Below, in pieces: positions 1 through 9,485 of a stretch of DNA of 64,000 nucleotides; position 1 is the stretch's first letter, and each line of letters opens with the position of its first letter. Position numbers and translations under genes: made by a program. This DNA comes from Bradyrhizobium sp. WSM471. GTDB taxonomy: Bacteria > Pseudomonadota > Alphaproteobacteria > Rhizobiales > Xanthobacteraceae. The stretch is from positions 2,542,001-2,606,000 of the forward strand of contig NZ_CM001442.1 of the NCBI RefSeq assembly GCF_000244915.1, written 5' to 3'. A model generated the notes under the pieces. The model did not search any database. It was not told where the DNA came from and saw only the letters and a list, made by a program, of their open reading frames with translations.

Positions 1-319
1 CGCCGGCGCTCTCGCGCCCGAATAGCAGGATGTCCGCCGTCTGGTAACGGAAATCGCGGTAGTCGGTCGCGCCTTTGGTGGTGAACAGCAGCAGGCGGGC
101 GCCCTGCGCCGCCCGCCATTGCTCGAATTTCGACCAGGAGTCGTGCCTGACGATGCTGACCTGATCGAGGTAGTCCATTCCCGCCCGGCGGAAATGCCGG
201 TCCGAGACCGGGAAGCCCGCCGGTTCGATGATATGGGCGGCCACGTCCAGACAGGCGCAGAGCCTGAGAATCGTACCGGTGTTCTGGGGGATGTCGGGTT
301 GGAAAAGTGCGATCTGCAT
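1..319 (-). CDS. trmL: tRNA (cytidine(34)-2'-O)-methyltransferase, partial (C-terminus beyond window)
   Basis: TrmL is a SPOUT-class enzyme that 2'-O-methylates the wobble base of certain leucine tRNAs using S-adenosylmethionine. Reading the minus strand from the ATG at 319 gives an N-terminus MQIALFQPDIPQNTGTILRL, the usual start of this family, and the frame stays open to the window edge with the conserved GRESAG motif just before it. About 106 residues are visible of an expected 150 or so; the knotted SAM-binding C-terminal part lies outside the window. It diverges from the cytochrome bc1 operon across 289 bases in which I see no clear promoter box. The family call is firm; the tRNA target is inferred from the family. 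Confidence 0.88.
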   Translation of the reverse strand, partial: MQIALFQPDIPQNTGTILRLCACLDVAAHIIEPAGFPVSDRHFRRAGMDYLDQVSIVRHDSWSKFEQWRAAQGARLLLFTTKGATDYRDFRYQTADILLFGRESAG

Positions 320-608
320 GGGCTGTGCAAGGCCTAGATTGGGTTCGGTGCGGGCCGGAAATGTCTCAATAAAACATCGCTGGCCGCGGAATTCGTGCAT
401 TGCACGCTCCCGCGCCGATAGCGGGCTTGCGCTCGCCCGGCAAGGGTGCCAATAGAACGATTCTGGACTGCTGTTTTCGCCTTGTTTTGGTGGGGGCACG
501 TGAAGTTCTGCCGCCGCGGGGGGCCGCGGGCGCCGGCAGGCTGTTCTGGGGACCTTGGGGGCTCCTGGAGCGGTTCCGCCGGCTGCATAAGAAGAAAGGG
601 TTGGAATC

Positions 609-1139
609 GTGACGACAGCGTCTTCGGCGGACCATCCGACACGCCGTGATTTCTTATTCGTTGCAACGGGGGCAGCTGCAGCAGTAGGGGGCGCAGCTGC
701 GCTCTGGCCCTTTATCTCCCAAATGAATCCTGATGCGTCGACCATCGCCGCCGGTGCGCCGATCGAGGTCGATCTCAGCCCGGTCGCCGAGGGGCAGGAC
801 ATCAAGGTGTTCTGGCGCGGCAAGCCGATCTATATCAGCCACCGCACCAAGAAGCAGATCGACGAGGCGCGCGCCGTCAACGTGGCGAGCCTGCCCGATC
901 CGCAGTCCGACGAGGCCCGGGTCAAGTCCGGCCATGATCAGTGGCTGGTCGTGATCGGCATCTGCACCCATCTCGGCTGCATCCCGATCGCCCATGAAGG
1001 CAATTACGACGGGTTCTTCTGCCCCTGCCATGGTTCGCAGTACGATTCGTCCGGCCGCATCCGCCAGGGGCCCGCGCCCGCGAACCTGCCGGTGCCGCCG
1101 TACCAGTTCGTTTCCGACACCAAAATCCAGATCGGCTGA
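609..1139 (+). CDS. petA: Ubiquinol-cytochrome c reductase iron-sulfur (Rieske) subunit
   Basis: This is the Rieske [2Fe-2S] subunit of the cytochrome bc1 complex (called fbcF in Bradyrhizobium), passing electrons from ubiquinol to cytochrome c1. The cluster ligands are visible as C119-T-H121 with C124 and C138-P-C140-H141. The N-terminus has a twin-arginine motif (T11-R12-R13-D-F-L) followed by a hydrophobic anchor at about 16-36, as expected for a Tat-exported membrane-tethered Rieske protein. The 176-residue length is typical. The start is GTG at 609, preceded by GAAAGGG; no in-frame ATG fits before the Tat motif. It is followed after 62 bases by the fused cytochrome b/c1 gene, so the two form one operon. 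Confidence 0.97.
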   Translation: MTTASSADHPTRRDFLFVATGAAAAVGGAAALWPFISQMNPDASTIAAGAPIEVDLSPVAEGQDIKVFWRGKPIYISHRTKKQIDEARAVNVASLPDPQSDEARVKSGHDQWLVVIGICTHLGCIPIAHEGNYDGFFCPCHGSQYDSSGRIRQGPAPANLPVPPYQFVSDTKIQIG

Positions 1140-1201
1140 GCTTCGGGCCCTCGTCCGAAGCTTCGCGCCGTCTCGTCGTACTATTTCCTCAGGATCGCAT
1201 C

Positions 1202-3274
1202 ATGAGCGGACCATCCGACTACCAGCCGAGCAATCCGGCCCTGCAATGGATCGAGCGACGTCTGCCGATCCTCGGCCTCATGCACTCCTCCTTCGTGGTC
1301 TATCCCACCCCGCGCAACCTGAACTATTGGTGGACCTTCGGCGCCATCCTCTCCTTCATGCTGGGGATCCAGATCCTGACCGGCGTGATCCTGGCGATGC
1401 ACTACACGCCGCATGCCGACCTCGCCTTCAAGTCGGTCGAGCTGCTCGTCCGTGACGTCAATTACGGCTGGCTGCTGCGCAACATGCATGCCGTCGGCGC
1501 CTCGATGTTCTTCGTCGCCGTCTACGTCCACATGCTGCGCGGCCTCTATTACGGCTCCTACAAGGAGCCGCGCGAGGTGCTGTGGATCCTCGGCGTCATC
1601 ATCTACCTGCTGATGATGGCGACCGGCTTCATGGGCTACGTGCTGCCGTGGGGCCAGATGAGCTTCTGGGGCGCCACCGTCATCACCAATCTGTTCTCCG
1701 CCATTCCCTATGTCGGCGAGAGCATCGTGACGCTCTTGTGGGGCGGCTATTCGGTCGGCAATCCGACGCTGAACCGCTTCTTCTCGCTGCACTATCTGCT
1801 GCCGTTCCTGATCGCGGGCGTCGTCGTGCTCCACGTCTGGGCGCTGCATGTCTCCGGCCAGAACAACCCTGATGGCGTCGAGCCCAAGACGGAAAAGGAC
1901 ACTGTTCCGTTCACGCCGCATGCGACCATCAAGGATATGTTCGGCGTCTCCTGCTTCATGCTGCTCTACGCCTGGTTCATCTTCTACATGCCGAACTATC
2001 TCGGCGACGCCGACAATTACATTCCGGCGAACCCGGGCGTGACGCCGCCGCACATCGTGCCGGAATGGTATTACCTGCCGTTCTACGCGATCCTGCGTTC
2101 GATCCCGAACAAGCTCGCGGGCGTGATCGGGATGTTCTCGGCGATCATCATCCTGTGCTTCCTGCCCTGGCTCGACGCCGCCAGGACGAAGTCGTCGAAG
2201 TACCGTCCGCTGGCCAAGCAGTTCTTCTGGATCTTCGTCGCGGTCTGCATCCTGCTCGGCTATCTCGGCGCGCAGCCGCCGGAAGGCATCTATGTGATCG
2301 CCGGCCGGGTCCTGACGTTCTGCTACTTCGCCTACTTCCTGATCGTGCTGCCGCTGCTCTCGCGCATCGAGAAGCCGCGGCCGGTGCCGAACTCGATCTC
2401 GGACGCCGTCCTGGCCAAGACCGGGAGCAGGTCGACGCCGATGGTGTCGAGCGCGATCGTGCTTGCGCTGGCGGGCGCGTTGTTTGCGGGCTCAGCCGAC
2501 AGCGCGCGTGCCTCCGAAGGCAGCGACAAGCCGCCGGGCAACAAATGGTCGTTCGCCGGTCCGTTCGGCAAGTACGACCGCGGCGCATTGCAGCGCGGCC
2601 TGAAGGTCTACAAGGAAGTCTGTGCCAACTGCCACGGCCTGTCCTACGTCGCCTTCCGCAACCTCGCGGAAGCCGGCGGTCCCGGCTATTCGGTCGCGCA
2701 GGCTGCTGCCTTCGCCTCCGACTACAAGGTCAAGGATGGCCCAAACGACGCCGGTGATATGTTCGAACGCGCGGGCCGGCCGGCGGATTATTTCCCCTCG
2801 CCATTCCCGAACGAGCAGGCCGCGCGTGCCGCGAATGGTGGCGCGGCGCCGCCGGATCTGTCGCTGATCACCAAGGCGCGTTCCTACGGTCGCGGCTTCC
2901 CCTGGTTCATCGTCGACTTCTTCACCCAGTATCAGGAGCAGGGCCCGGACTACGTCTCGGCGCTGCTCCAGGGGTTTGAGGACAAGGCGCCCGAAGGCGT
3001 TACCATCCCCGAGGGGTCCTACTACAACAAGTACTTCCCGGGCCACGCCATCAAGATGCCGAAGCCGCTCAGCGACGGCCAGGTGACCTATGACGACGGC
3101 TCGCCGACCACGGTCGCGCAGTACGCCAAGGACGTCACCACGTTCCTGATGTGGACCGCCGAACCGCACATGGAAGCGCGCAAGCGCCTCGGCTTCCAAG
3201 TGTTCATCTTCCTGATCATCTTCGCCGGCCTGATGTACTTCACCAAGAAGAAGGTGTGGGCCGACTCGCACTGA
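1202..3274 (+). CDS. fbcH: Fused cytochrome b / cytochrome c1 polyprotein
   Basis: One 690-residue reading frame encodes both cytochrome b (about residues 1-405) and cytochrome c1 (about 438-690) of the bc1 complex. Cytochrome b shows its many hydrophobic helices and the Qo-site PEWY motif. A hydrophobic stretch ending in ARA (A437) acts as an internal signal sequence before SEGSDKPPG. The haem c motif C474-A-N-C477-H478 follows, and a C-terminal membrane anchor lies near 665-682. In Bradyrhizobium japonicum the corresponding FbcH precursor is known to be cut by signal peptidase into the two mature cytochromes; the same layout here implies the same processing. Many other bacteria use separate petB and petC genes. 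A strong terminator follows. Confidence 0.97.
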   Translation: MSGPSDYQPSNPALQWIERRLPILGLMHSSFVVYPTPRNLNYWWTFGAILSFMLGIQILTGVILAMHYTPHADLAFKSVELLVRDVNYGWLLRNMHAVGASMFFVAVYVHMLRGLYYGSYKEPREVLWILGVIIYLLMMATGFMGYVLPWGQMSFWGATVITNLFSAIPYVGESIVTLLWGGYSVGNPTLNRFFSLHYLLPFLIAGVVVLHVWALHVSGQNNPDGVEPKTEKDTVPFTPHATIKDMFGVSCFMLLYAWFIFYMPNYLGDADNYIPANPGVTPPHIVPEWYYLPFYAILRSIPNKLAGVIGMFSAIIILCFLPWLDAARTKSSKYRPLAKQFFWIFVAVCILLGYLGAQPPEGIYVIAGRVLTFCYFAYFLIVLPLLSRIEKPRPVPNSISDAVLAKTGSRSTPMVSSAIVLALAGALFAGSADSARASEGSDKPPGNKWSFAGPFGKYDRGALQRGLKVYKEVCANCHGLSYVAFRNLAEAGGPGYSVAQAAAFASDYKVKDGPNDAGDMFERAGRPADYFPSPFPNEQAARAANGGAAPPDLSLITKARSYGRGFPWFIVDFFTQYQEQGPDYVSALLQGFEDKAPEGVTIPEGSYYNKYFPGHAIKMPKPLSDGQVTYDDGSPTTVAQYAKDVTTFLMWTAEPHMEARKRLGFQVFIFLIIFAGLMYFTKKKVWADSH

Positions 3275-3298
3275 GCGGCCCGAGCCGAGAATGAAGAG

Positions 3299-3320
3299 GC
3301 CCCCGCAAGGGGGCTTTTTT
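3299..3320 (+). terminator. Rho-independent terminator of the petA-fbcH operon
   Basis: A perfect 6-bp stem GCCCCC/GGGGGC (3299-3304 with 3309-3314) has a GCAA tetraloop and is followed at once by TTTTTT. It lies 25 bases after the fbcH stop codon. Confidence 0.93.
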
Positions 3321-3412
3321 GTTGGGCACGAGAGTGTGTTGTCAGGCGCGATTGCCTATCGCGCGCTCAAACGCCAAAATGCCGCGAATCCAAAAACTCG
3401 TCGGAGGACACC

Positions 3413-4087
3413 ATGGGAACCGCCATCACCTTCAAGCGCCCGGACGGCAAGGACGCATCGGGCTATCTCGCCAATGCCGCGCGCGGCAACGCGCCGGGCG
3501 TGGTGGTCATCCAGGAATGGTGGGGTCTGTCGGACCAGATCAAGGGCCTGTGCGACCGCTTCGCGCTGGCCGGGTTCGATGCGCTGGCGCCCGATCTCTA
3601 CAAGGGCAAGGTGGTGCCGTATCACGACACCGACGCCGCCGGCAAAGAGATGAACTCGCTCGACTTCATGGACGCCACCACGCAGACGGTGCGCGGCGCC
3701 ACGCAATATCTGTCGCGCAACGGCGCCAAGGTGGGGCTAACAGGCTTCTGCCTCGGCGGCGCCGTCACCATCATCGGCTCGGTGCATGTGCCGGAGCTCG
3801 CCGCCGGCGTGGTGTTCTACGGCATCCCGCCCGAGCAGGCGGCCAAGCCCGCCGACGTCAAGATCCCGCTCCAGGCCCATTTCGCCAACAAGGACGATTG
3901 GTGCACGCCGGAACTGGTCAACGGCTTCGAAAAGGCCATGAAGGCCGCCGGCAAGTCGCTGGAGCTGTTCCGCTATGACGCCGAGCACGCTTTCGTCAAC
4001 GAGCAACGCCAGGCCGTCCACGATCGCGAAGCCGCCGAGCTCGCCTGGGGCAGGGCGACGGAATTTTTCCGGAAGCATCTGGGGTAG
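3413..4087 (+). CDS. Dienelactone hydrolase family protein
   Basis: An alpha/beta hydrolase of the dienelactone hydrolase (carboxymethylenebutenolidase) family, probably cytoplasmic. The nucleophile elbow is GFC113LGG, with the acid at D162 or D163 (KDDW) and H193 (AEHAF), giving the Cys-Asp-His triad of the family. E35 in QEWWG is also a conserved family position. The 224-residue length fits. The ATG at 3413 has a strong GGAGG eight bases upstream. No aromatic degradation genes lie nearby, so the true substrate cannot be read from context, and many members of this family are not catabolic. It stands alone after the bc1 terminator. Confidence 0.9.
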   Translation: MGTAITFKRPDGKDASGYLANAARGNAPGVVVIQEWWGLSDQIKGLCDRFALAGFDALAPDLYKGKVVPYHDTDAAGKEMNSLDFMDATTQTVRGATQYLSRNGAKVGLTGFCLGGAVTIIGSVHVPELAAGVVFYGIPPEQAAKPADVKIPLQAHFANKDDWCTPELVNGFEKAMKAAGKSLELFRYDAEHAFVNEQRQAVHDREAAELAWGRATEFFRKHLG

Positions 4088-4203
4088 GCTGTGCGGCGGC
4101 GCGCCGCGATCTGCGCTAGCGCCGCATCGCGTTTGAAAATCGATCACTGCAATCATAGAGTGCAGTCGCAGAGGTTTCCACCATGCGACTGCAGGAGAGC
4201 ACG

Positions 4204-5355
4204 ATGATTGTGGACGGCCGCTTGACCAAGGTTGTGGTGTCCCGCGAAGCGCTGGAGGCGGCTCGGGACCCCCAGAAGGCCCATTATCTCACTGGCGCTG
4301 TGGTCGACTATGTCAGCCGAATTCAGCATTTCGGCGTCTACACGAGAGGTGAACTCCCGGCCGTGGCCATACAGGCCTATCATGCCGACTTCTATCTCGC
4401 TCAGGTCTGCAACGGCGGTCACAGCCAGTTCATCGGCAACACAGGGCTCGCGATGCTCCCAACGACGTCCGGCGACGCACTCGCTGGATTGGAGGCGATG
4501 GGAGCGAGCGCGCAACACCAGATCTTGCAGGAGATGATCGCCTGGGTAGAGGCACATCCCGACGAGGCTGCGCTGCAGACCGGATTCGAAAACCGCGCCG
4601 CGGCGCTCAGCGCGCTTGATAAGCGCTTCTATGCGGTAGAACGAGAGCAACCAATGATACCGCTCGCGGCCCGATGGATCGCGAGCTGGCCCGAATTGCA
4701 CGCCGTCGCGCAGGAGCAGTATGCTTCCGAAATCGAGCGGCTTGCGCAGCTTAACCCACATCTGTCCCACCGCCGGATCTGGCAAAGCGTTCGCCACATC
4801 AGCTTCCAGATGACTGACGATTTGCAGATCACGGTCGCGGCGGCCTGCGGGGCGGTGAGGCCTGACCCGGAGCTCAAGGTCATGGTGCTTCCAGGATTCG
4901 ACACGGATGTGGAGGGGCAGCAATGCACGGCGTTCGGCGTAAGGACCAACAAGGGCTCGCGGCTATGCGTCTTTGACGAGGCGGGTGGACGACTTTATGA
5001 ACTTGCGACGCCCCCTACGATAGTGGGCGCGCGGCTGTCGACTGTGGGGACTGACACGATCCAGAATTTCTTGAGAATTGCCGAGCAAAACCTTGCGGCC
5101 GAAGCGATCGACCTGCTGTTGCGGAAGTTAAGTCTGGATCCCGCCGCGGTGATCACGGCCTTGAGTGTGAGCGACGATCGAGCGAGTTGGTGTGCGGTCA
5201 CAGGAGAGACCAGCGTTTTGGTCGAAACCTTTGGCGACCGCGCCCAGGTCATCGGATCTGACGGCGAGCTCGTGCTCACGGTCATGCGAGACGCAATCGA
5301 GCGTCATGCCGGCGACGCGGCCGTGGGGCGCGCCAGCCTGCAAGACCGGCGATAA
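4204..5355 (+). CDS. DMP19-like (DUF4375) domain protein
   Basis: The N-terminal half (about residues 25-140) resembles the DUF4375/DMP19 family, with a Y-H-A-D-F-Y-L-x-Q-V-C-NGG-H-S-Q-F-I-GN block typical of that fold. DMP19 of Neisseria is a DNA-mimic protein, but most family members are uncharacterised, so DNA mimicry should not be assumed. The C-terminal half (about 200-383) matches nothing I recognise. I prefer ATG 4204, which has AGGAG six bases upstream; an in-frame ATG at 4183 with AGAGG is possible and would add seven residues. Base composition looks a little less GC-biased at third positions than in the neighbours, which might hint at a later arrival. It appears monocistronic. Confidence 0.6.
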   Translation: MIVDGRLTKVVVSREALEAARDPQKAHYLTGAVVDYVSRIQHFGVYTRGELPAVAIQAYHADFYLAQVCNGGHSQFIGNTGLAMLPTTSGDALAGLEAMGASAQHQILQEMIAWVEAHPDEAALQTGFENRAAALSALDKRFYAVEREQPMIPLAARWIASWPELHAVAQEQYASEIERLAQLNPHLSHRRIWQSVRHISFQMTDDLQITVAAACGAVRPDPELKVMVLPGFDTDVEGQQCTAFGVRTNKGSRLCVFDEAGGRLYELATPPTIVGARLSTVGTDTIQNFLRIAEQNLAAEAIDLLLRKLSLDPAAVITALSVSDDRASWCAVTGETSVLVETFGDRAQVIGSDGELVLTVMRDAIERHAGDAAVGRASLQDRR

Positions 5356-5405
5356 CGCTCGTTGCGATTTGCGCCATTTTGCCGGTCGAGCCTGCCCAGC
5401 GGCTC

Positions 5406-5441
5406 TTGACGTCGTTCCCGCGCCATGGTGAGTATCCGCCG
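5406..5441 (+). promoter_or_regulatory. Candidate trp leader promoter
   Basis: A good -35 box TTGACG lies at 5406-5411. The -10 region is weak (GAGTAT at 5430-5435, 18-base spacing). That spacing would put transcription start at or next to the A of the trpL ATG at 5442. As I recall, the Sinorhizobium meliloti trpL message is leaderless in the same way. Confidence 0.5.
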
Positions 5442-5489
5442 ATGAGCACCGCCGTCCGCCCAGCCCGTCTTTGGTGGCGCACCTCCTGA
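5442..5489 (+). CDS. trpL: trp operon leader peptide (Trp-Trp sensor)
   Basis: A 15-codon reading frame encodes MSTAVRPARLWWRTS, with two adjacent tryptophan codons at positions 11 and 12, placed 116 bases before trpE(G). This is what a ribosome-stalling attenuator peptide looks like: scarce charged tRNA-Trp would stall the ribosome on TGG TGG and change folding of the downstream RNA. No ribosome binding site is visible upstream, which agrees with a leaderless message. The stop codon lies inside a strong hairpin (5476-5498). Rhizobial trpE(G) genes are known to be controlled this way, and in S. meliloti the attenuated leader RNA (rnTrpL) and the peptide have been reported to act in trans. Confidence 0.82.
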   Translation: MSTAVRPARLWWRTS

Positions 5490-5563
5490 GAGGTGGCCGG
5501 TGCGATTTATTCTCCCAAAATCGTCTGAGGTCGCCCACGCAGTGCGGCGGCCTGATCGTTTGT
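5476..5563 (+). promoter_or_regulatory. trp attenuator hairpins
   Basis: Two stem-loops can be drawn. Hairpin 1:2 is GGC-(G)-CACCTC / GAGGTG-GCC at 5476-5498, starting within the tandem Trp codons and containing the trpL stop. Hairpin 3:4 is GGTCGCC (5529-5535) with GGCGGCC (5546-5552), extendable by CAC/GTG around a GCA loop, followed by TGATCGTTTGTCC. It is a plausible terminator with only a weak T-run. I could not draw one convincing 2:3 antiterminator by hand, so the switching detail is inferred from the layout. Confidence 0.62.
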
Positions 5564-5604
5564 CCTGTGTGGCGTTCCCTCGACAAGTTTCGTAAGAGGA
5601 CCCC

Positions 5605-7770
5605 ATGAACAGGACCGTCTTTGCCCTTCCGGCTCGAAGCGACTATGTGACCCGCGCGAGGCTTGCGGTCACGCGCGTGGCGGAGCAGTTTTCCGGCGGC
5701 GCCAACCGGCTCGACGATCTCGTCAACCTGCTCGACCGTCGCCGCGGCGTGGTGCTGTCGTCGGGTACGACCGTGCCCGGCCGTTACGAGAGTTTTGACC
5801 TCGGCTTCTCCGATCCGCCGCTCAAGCTCGAGACCACCGGCGTCAATTTCAAGCTGGAAGCGCTGAACGCGCGCGGGGAGGTCCTGATTTCCTTCCTGGC
5901 CGACGTCTTGCGCGAACCCTGCGTCGTGATCTCCGAGAAGACGCCCACGCGCCTTGCCGGTCATATCATCCGCGGCGACGCCCCGATCGACGAAGACCAG
6001 CGCACGCGGCGCGCCAGCGTGATGTCGCTGGTGCGCGATCTCGTCGCCGCTTTCTCCGCTAATGACGACGGGGTGCTGGGTCTGTTCGGCGCCTTCGCCT
6101 ACGACCTCGTGTTCCAGATCGAGGATCTCGTACAGAAGCGCGCGCGCGAGAGCGACCAGCGCGACATCGTGCTCTACGTCCCCGACCGCCTGCTCGCCTA
6201 TGACCGCGCCACGGGCCGCGGCGTCGTGCTCACTTACGATTTCGCCTGGAAGGGCAAGTCCACCGCGGGCCTGCCGCACGAGACTGCCGAGAGCCCGTAT
6301 CTCAAGACACCGCGCCAGGGTTTTGCCGATCACGCGCCCGGCGAATATCAGGCTACGGTCGAGACCGCGCGCGCCGCCTTTGCGCGTGGCGATCTGTTCG
6401 AGGCGGTGCCGGGGCAGCTCTTCGCCGAGCCCTGCGACCGCTCGCCGGCGGAAGTGTTCCAGCGGCTCTGCGTCATCAACCCGTCGCCGTACGGCGCGCT
6501 GATGAATCTCGGCGAGGGCGAATTTCTCGTCTCGGCCTCACCGGAAATGTTCGTGCGCTCGGACGGACGCCGGGTCGAGACCTGCCCGATCTCGGGCACC
6601 ATCGCGCGCGGTACCGATGCGATCGGCGATGCCGAGCAGATCCGCCAGCTCCTGAACTCAGAGAAGGACGAGTTCGAGCTCAACATGTGCACCGACGTGG
6701 ACCGCAACGACAAGGCGCGCGTCTGCGTTCCCGGCACGATCAAGGTGCTGGCGCGCCGGCAGATCGAGACCTATTCAAAGCTCTTCCACACCGTCGACCA
6801 TGTCGAAGGCATGCTGCGTCCCGGCTTCGATGCGCTCGATGCCTTCCTCACCCATGCCTGGGCCGTCACCGTCACCGGCGCACCAAAACTCTGGGCGATG
6901 CAGTTCGTCGAGGATCACGAGCGCTCGCCGCGTCGCTGGTATGCCGGCGCGATCGGGGCGGTGAATTTCGACGGCAGCATCAACACCGGCCTCACCATCC
7001 GCACCATCCGGATGAAGGAAGGCCTCGCGGAAGTGCGTGTCGGCGCCACCTGTTTGTTCGACTCCGATCCCGCCGCCGAGGACCGCGAATGCCAGGTCAA
7101 GGCCGCGGCCCTGTTCCAGGCGTTGCGCGGTGATCCGCCGAAGCCGCTGTCGGCCTTCGCGCCCGATGCCACCGGAAGCGGCAAGCGGGTGCTGCTGATC
7201 GACCATGACGACAGCTTTGTGCATATGCTGGCCGATTACTTCCGCCAGGTCGGTGCCGACGTCACCGTGGTCCGACATGTGCATGCGCTCGACATGCTCA
7301 AGCAGAAGCGATGGGATTTGCTGGTGCTGTCGCCCGGCCCCGGCAGGCCTGAGGATTTCGGGATCAAGAAGACCATCGACGCGGCGCTAGAGAACAAGCT
7401 GCCGGTGTTCGGCGTCTGTCTCGGCGTCCAGGCGATCGGCGAATATTTCGGCGGCGAGCTCGGGCAGCTCACGCATCCCGCCCACGGCCGGCCCTCGCGG
7501 GTGCAGGTGCGCGGCGGGCGGCTGATGCGCAATCTGCCGAACGAGATCATCATCGGCCGCTATCACTCGCTCTACGTCGAGCGCGACAGCATGCCGGAGG
7601 TGCTATCCGTCACCGCCAGCACCGAGGACGGCGTCGCCATGGCGCTGGAGCACAAGACCCTGCCGGTCGCCGGCGTGCAATTCCATCCGGAATCGCTGAT
7701 GTCGCTCAGCGGCGAGGTGGGCTTACGAATTGTCGAGAACGCGTTCCGCCTGGATGCGCGCGCTGATTGA
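5605..7770 (+). CDS. trpE(G): Anthranilate synthase, fused TrpE-TrpG
   Basis: This enzyme makes anthranilate from chorismate and glutamine, the first step of tryptophan synthesis. Residues 1 to about 505 are the TrpE chorismate-binding part (NPSPYGA, a PISGT-like segment and the [10 protein letters not shown] active-site block). Residues about 525-721 are the TrpG glutamine amidotransferase, with the GVCLGVQAI nucleophile elbow and the QFHPES motif. Fusion into a single 721-residue chain is characteristic of rhizobia and relatives. The ATG has AGAGGA upstream. Expression is probably governed by the trpL attenuator just before it. apt follows after 8 bases and is likely co-transcribed. Confidence 0.97.
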   Translation: MNRTVFALPARSDYVTRARLAVTRVAEQFSGGANRLDDLVNLLDRRRGVVLSSGTTVPGRYESFDLGFSDPPLKLETTGVNFKLEALNARGEVLISFLADVLREPCVVISEKTPTRLAGHIIRGDAPIDEDQRTRRASVMSLVRDLVAAFSANDDGVLGLFGAFAYDLVFQIEDLVQKRARESDQRDIVLYVPDRLLAYDRATGRGVVLTYDFAWKGKSTAGLPHETAESPYLKTPRQGFADHAPGEYQATVETARAAFARGDLFEAVPGQLFAEPCDRSPAEVFQRLCVINPSPYGALMNLGEGEFLVSASPEMFVRSDGRRVETCPISGTIARGTDAIGDAEQIRQLLNSEKDEFELNMCTDVDRNDKARVCVPGTIKVLARRQIETYSKLFHTVDHVEGMLRPGFDALDAFLTHAWAVTVTGAPKLWAMQFVEDHERSPRRWYAGAIGAVNFDGSINTGLTIRTIRMKEGLAEVRVGATCLFDSDPAAEDRECQVKAAALFQALRGDPPKPLSAFAPDATGSGKRVLLIDHDDSFVHMLADYFRQVGADVTVVRHVHALDMLKQKRWDLLVLSPGPGRPEDFGIKKTIDAALENKLPVFGVCLGVQAIGEYFGGELGQLTHPAHGRPSRVQVRGGRLMRNLPNEIIIGRYHSLYVERDSMPEVLSVTASTEDGVAMALEHKTLPVAGVQFHPESLMSLSGEVGLRIVENAFRLDARAD

Positions 7771-7778
7771 GAGGCACC

Positions 7779-8318
7779 ATGACTTTTGACCACGATCTGA
7801 AGGCGAGCGTCCGCACCATCCCGGACTACCCGAAACCCGGGATCTTGTTCCGCGACATCACCACGCTGCTCGCAGATGCGCGTGCGTTCCGCCGCGCGGT
7901 CGACGAACTCGTCAATCCCTGGGCCGGCAACAAGATCGACAAGGTCGCCGGCATGGAAGCGCGCGGCTTCATCATCGGCGGCGCGGTGGCGCACCAGGTT
8001 TCGGCCGGTTTCGTGCCGATCCGGAAAAAAGGCAAGCTGCCACACACCACCGTGCGCATCGCTTACTCTCTCGAATACGGCATCGACGAGATGGAGATGC
8101 ATGTCGACGCCATCCAGCCCGGCGAGCGCGTGATCCTGGTCGACGACCTCATCGCCACCGGCGGCACCGCGGAAGGCGCGGTGAAATTGCTGCGCCAGAT
8201 CGGAGCCAATGTGGTCGCCGCCTGCTTCATCATCGACCTGCCGGACCTCGGCGGCGCCGCCAAGCTGCGCGCGATGGACGTGCCGGTGCGCACGCTGATG
8301 ACGTTCGAGGGGCACTGA
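7779..8318 (+). CDS. apt: Adenine phosphoribosyltransferase
   Basis: Apt salvages adenine by joining it to PRPP to give AMP. The PRPP-binding loop [11 protein letters not shown] is at 121-131 and the 179-residue length is standard. I chose ATG 7779, which has GAGAGG six bases upstream, over an in-frame TTG at 7767 that would overlap the trpE(G) stop. Sitting directly behind trpE(G) is sensible because both pathways draw on PRPP, though that link is inferred. It converges with the GIY-YIG gene; the 20-base gap holds a short GTCGCC/GGCGAC hairpin without a T-run. Confidence 0.95.
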   Translation: MTFDHDLKASVRTIPDYPKPGILFRDITTLLADARAFRRAVDELVNPWAGNKIDKVAGMEARGFIIGGAVAHQVSAGFVPIRKKGKLPHTTVRIAYSLEYGIDEMEMHVDAIQPGERVILVDDLIATGGTAEGAVKLLRQIGANVVAACFIIDLPDLGGAAKLRAMDVPVRTLMTFEGH

Positions 8319-8338
8319 GCGGTCGCCGCTGGCGACGT

Positions 8339-8737
8339 TCAGATCGGCTCGGCCTTCAGCTCCGACAGCCAATGCAGCGTGCGCTCTTTGAGCAGCGCAT
8401 TCCTGACATAGGCGGTCTCCTCATCCTCCAGACGCTCACATTCGCCAAACGTCAGGCCTGCCTCGCCATGCCTGTTCCAGGCAGCCTGGAGGCTACGGCA
8501 GGTGTGGCTACCCTGGCGCAGCGAGAACCAGATGCGGTTCTGGATTGTCTCGAGGTTTGGGGCTTGGCCGATCCGGGCCTCGCCCGAGGCCGCGCAGCGG
8601 ACGACGTAGATGCCTGCAACGGTCTTCCGCTCCTTGTAGGCGGCGATCGCTGCTTTCCGGTCGATGGTCACGGTGAAGAGGCCTTGCTGAGGACGCTGGT
8701 GCGTCAACTCCGTAACCGCAGAGCCTCTCCGCGTCAA
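8339..8737 (-). CDS. GIY-YIG nuclease family protein
   Basis: A small protein with a GIY-YIG-like core: GIYVVRC, then a region where the YIG element has become RIGQA, followed by a conserved R in NRIWFSLRQGSH. Such stand-alone GIY-YIG proteins are common in alphaproteobacteria and their substrate is unknown. The second element is degenerate, so nuclease activity is uncertain. The start is unclear: the frame opens with TTG at 8737, and GTG at 8671 gives a shorter form beginning VTIDRKAAI, which I consider equally likely. It is convergent with apt and 19 bases downstream of the first ParA-like gene, perhaps as the tail of that operon. Confidence 0.7.
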   Translation of the reverse strand: MTRRGSAVTELTHQRPQQGLFTVTIDRKAAIAAYKERKTVAGIYVVRCAASGEARIGQAPNLETIQNRIWFSLRQGSHTCRSLQAAWNRHGEAGLTFGECERLEDEETAYVRNALLKERTLHWLSELKAEPI

Positions 8738-8756
8738 TAATATCCGGGTAAAATAT

Positions 8757-9425
8757 TCAGGACCGTTGCAGGATCAGGCTGAGCTCGAGCTCGCGGAAGG
8801 CGAGATAGTTCCGCCGGGTCCACTGGTGCAGCTCGGTCGAGGCATCCTTCTCCTGGCGCAGGTAGCCGGTGAAGGAGAAGTTCAGGCGGCCGATATAGGT
8901 CTTCAGGAACCCGGGCAGCGCGGGCAGTCGGAATACCCGTCCGGCAGCCATCGCGGCCGGTAGTTCACCGCGCACGATGTGCTCGTTGTCCACCGTGATC
9001 AGGTTGATCCGCGGGATCTGTTCGCGCAGCATCTCGTGGGCGCGGGCCGAGACGCGGTCGGTGTCGGCGACGAACAGGATCATCGGCGCGACGTGGCGAC
9101 GCGCCGCCTCTTTCAACAGGCCGATCTCCTCCGTCATCTTGAAGAACTCGTCAAAGGCATGGAAGCCGAGGTCGATCACCTTGGCAACCCCGTCATCGAC
9201 GATGACGCGATCCATCAGCTGCATCTTGCCATAGGTGTCGATCACGTCGGCGGTCTCCGTGATCTTCGGCAGATAGTCGAGCAGCGACGGCTCCTTCAGG
9301 TTGACGTCGAAGGCCACGACGTTGCCGTTCTTGAGCAGCAAAAATTCGCTCAAAAGCCGCGCCAGCAGGGTCTTGCCGACCTGCGGGCGGGGCGAGCAAA
9401 TGATGTAGAGGGGCGTCGCGGACAT
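8757..9425 (-). CDS. ParA/MinD-like P-loop ATPase (first of a pair)
   Basis: The N-terminus carries a Walker A of the form SPRPQVGKTLLA. The usual ParA/MinD signature lysine (KGGxGKT) is absent, since R and Q occupy the loop, so it is an atypical member of the SIMIBI class. FDVNLKEPSLLDYL may serve as the A'-type segment, and VIDLGFHAFD as Walker B. The C-terminal 50 residues (LHQWTRRNYLAFRELELSL) are rich in Arg, Leu and aromatics and could contact membrane or partner. At 222 residues it is 60 bases downstream of a second ParA-like gene on the same strand, so the two are likely one operon. No ParB or centromere-like repeats are visible here, so chromosome segregation is not implied. Confidence 0.68.
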   Translation of the reverse strand: MSATPLYIICSPRPQVGKTLLARLLSEFLLLKNGNVVAFDVNLKEPSLLDYLPKITETADVIDTYGKMQLMDRVIVDDGVAKVIDLGFHAFDEFFKMTEEIGLLKEAARRHVAPMILFVADTDRVSARAHEMLREQIPRINLITVDNEHIVRGELPAAMAAGRVFRLPALPGFLKTYIGRLNFSFTGYLRQEKDASTELHQWTRRNYLAFRELELSLILQRS

Positions 9426-9485
9426 CGATAGCTATATCAGTCGAACTCGGCGACCAATCCAGCCGTATCCGCCCGGCTTGCGCAA

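Noticed and set aside
8321..8336. GTCGCC-GCT-GGCGAC hairpin between apt and the GIY-YIG gene as a terminator
   Set aside because: Short stem and no T-run on either strand; too weak to annotate as a terminator.
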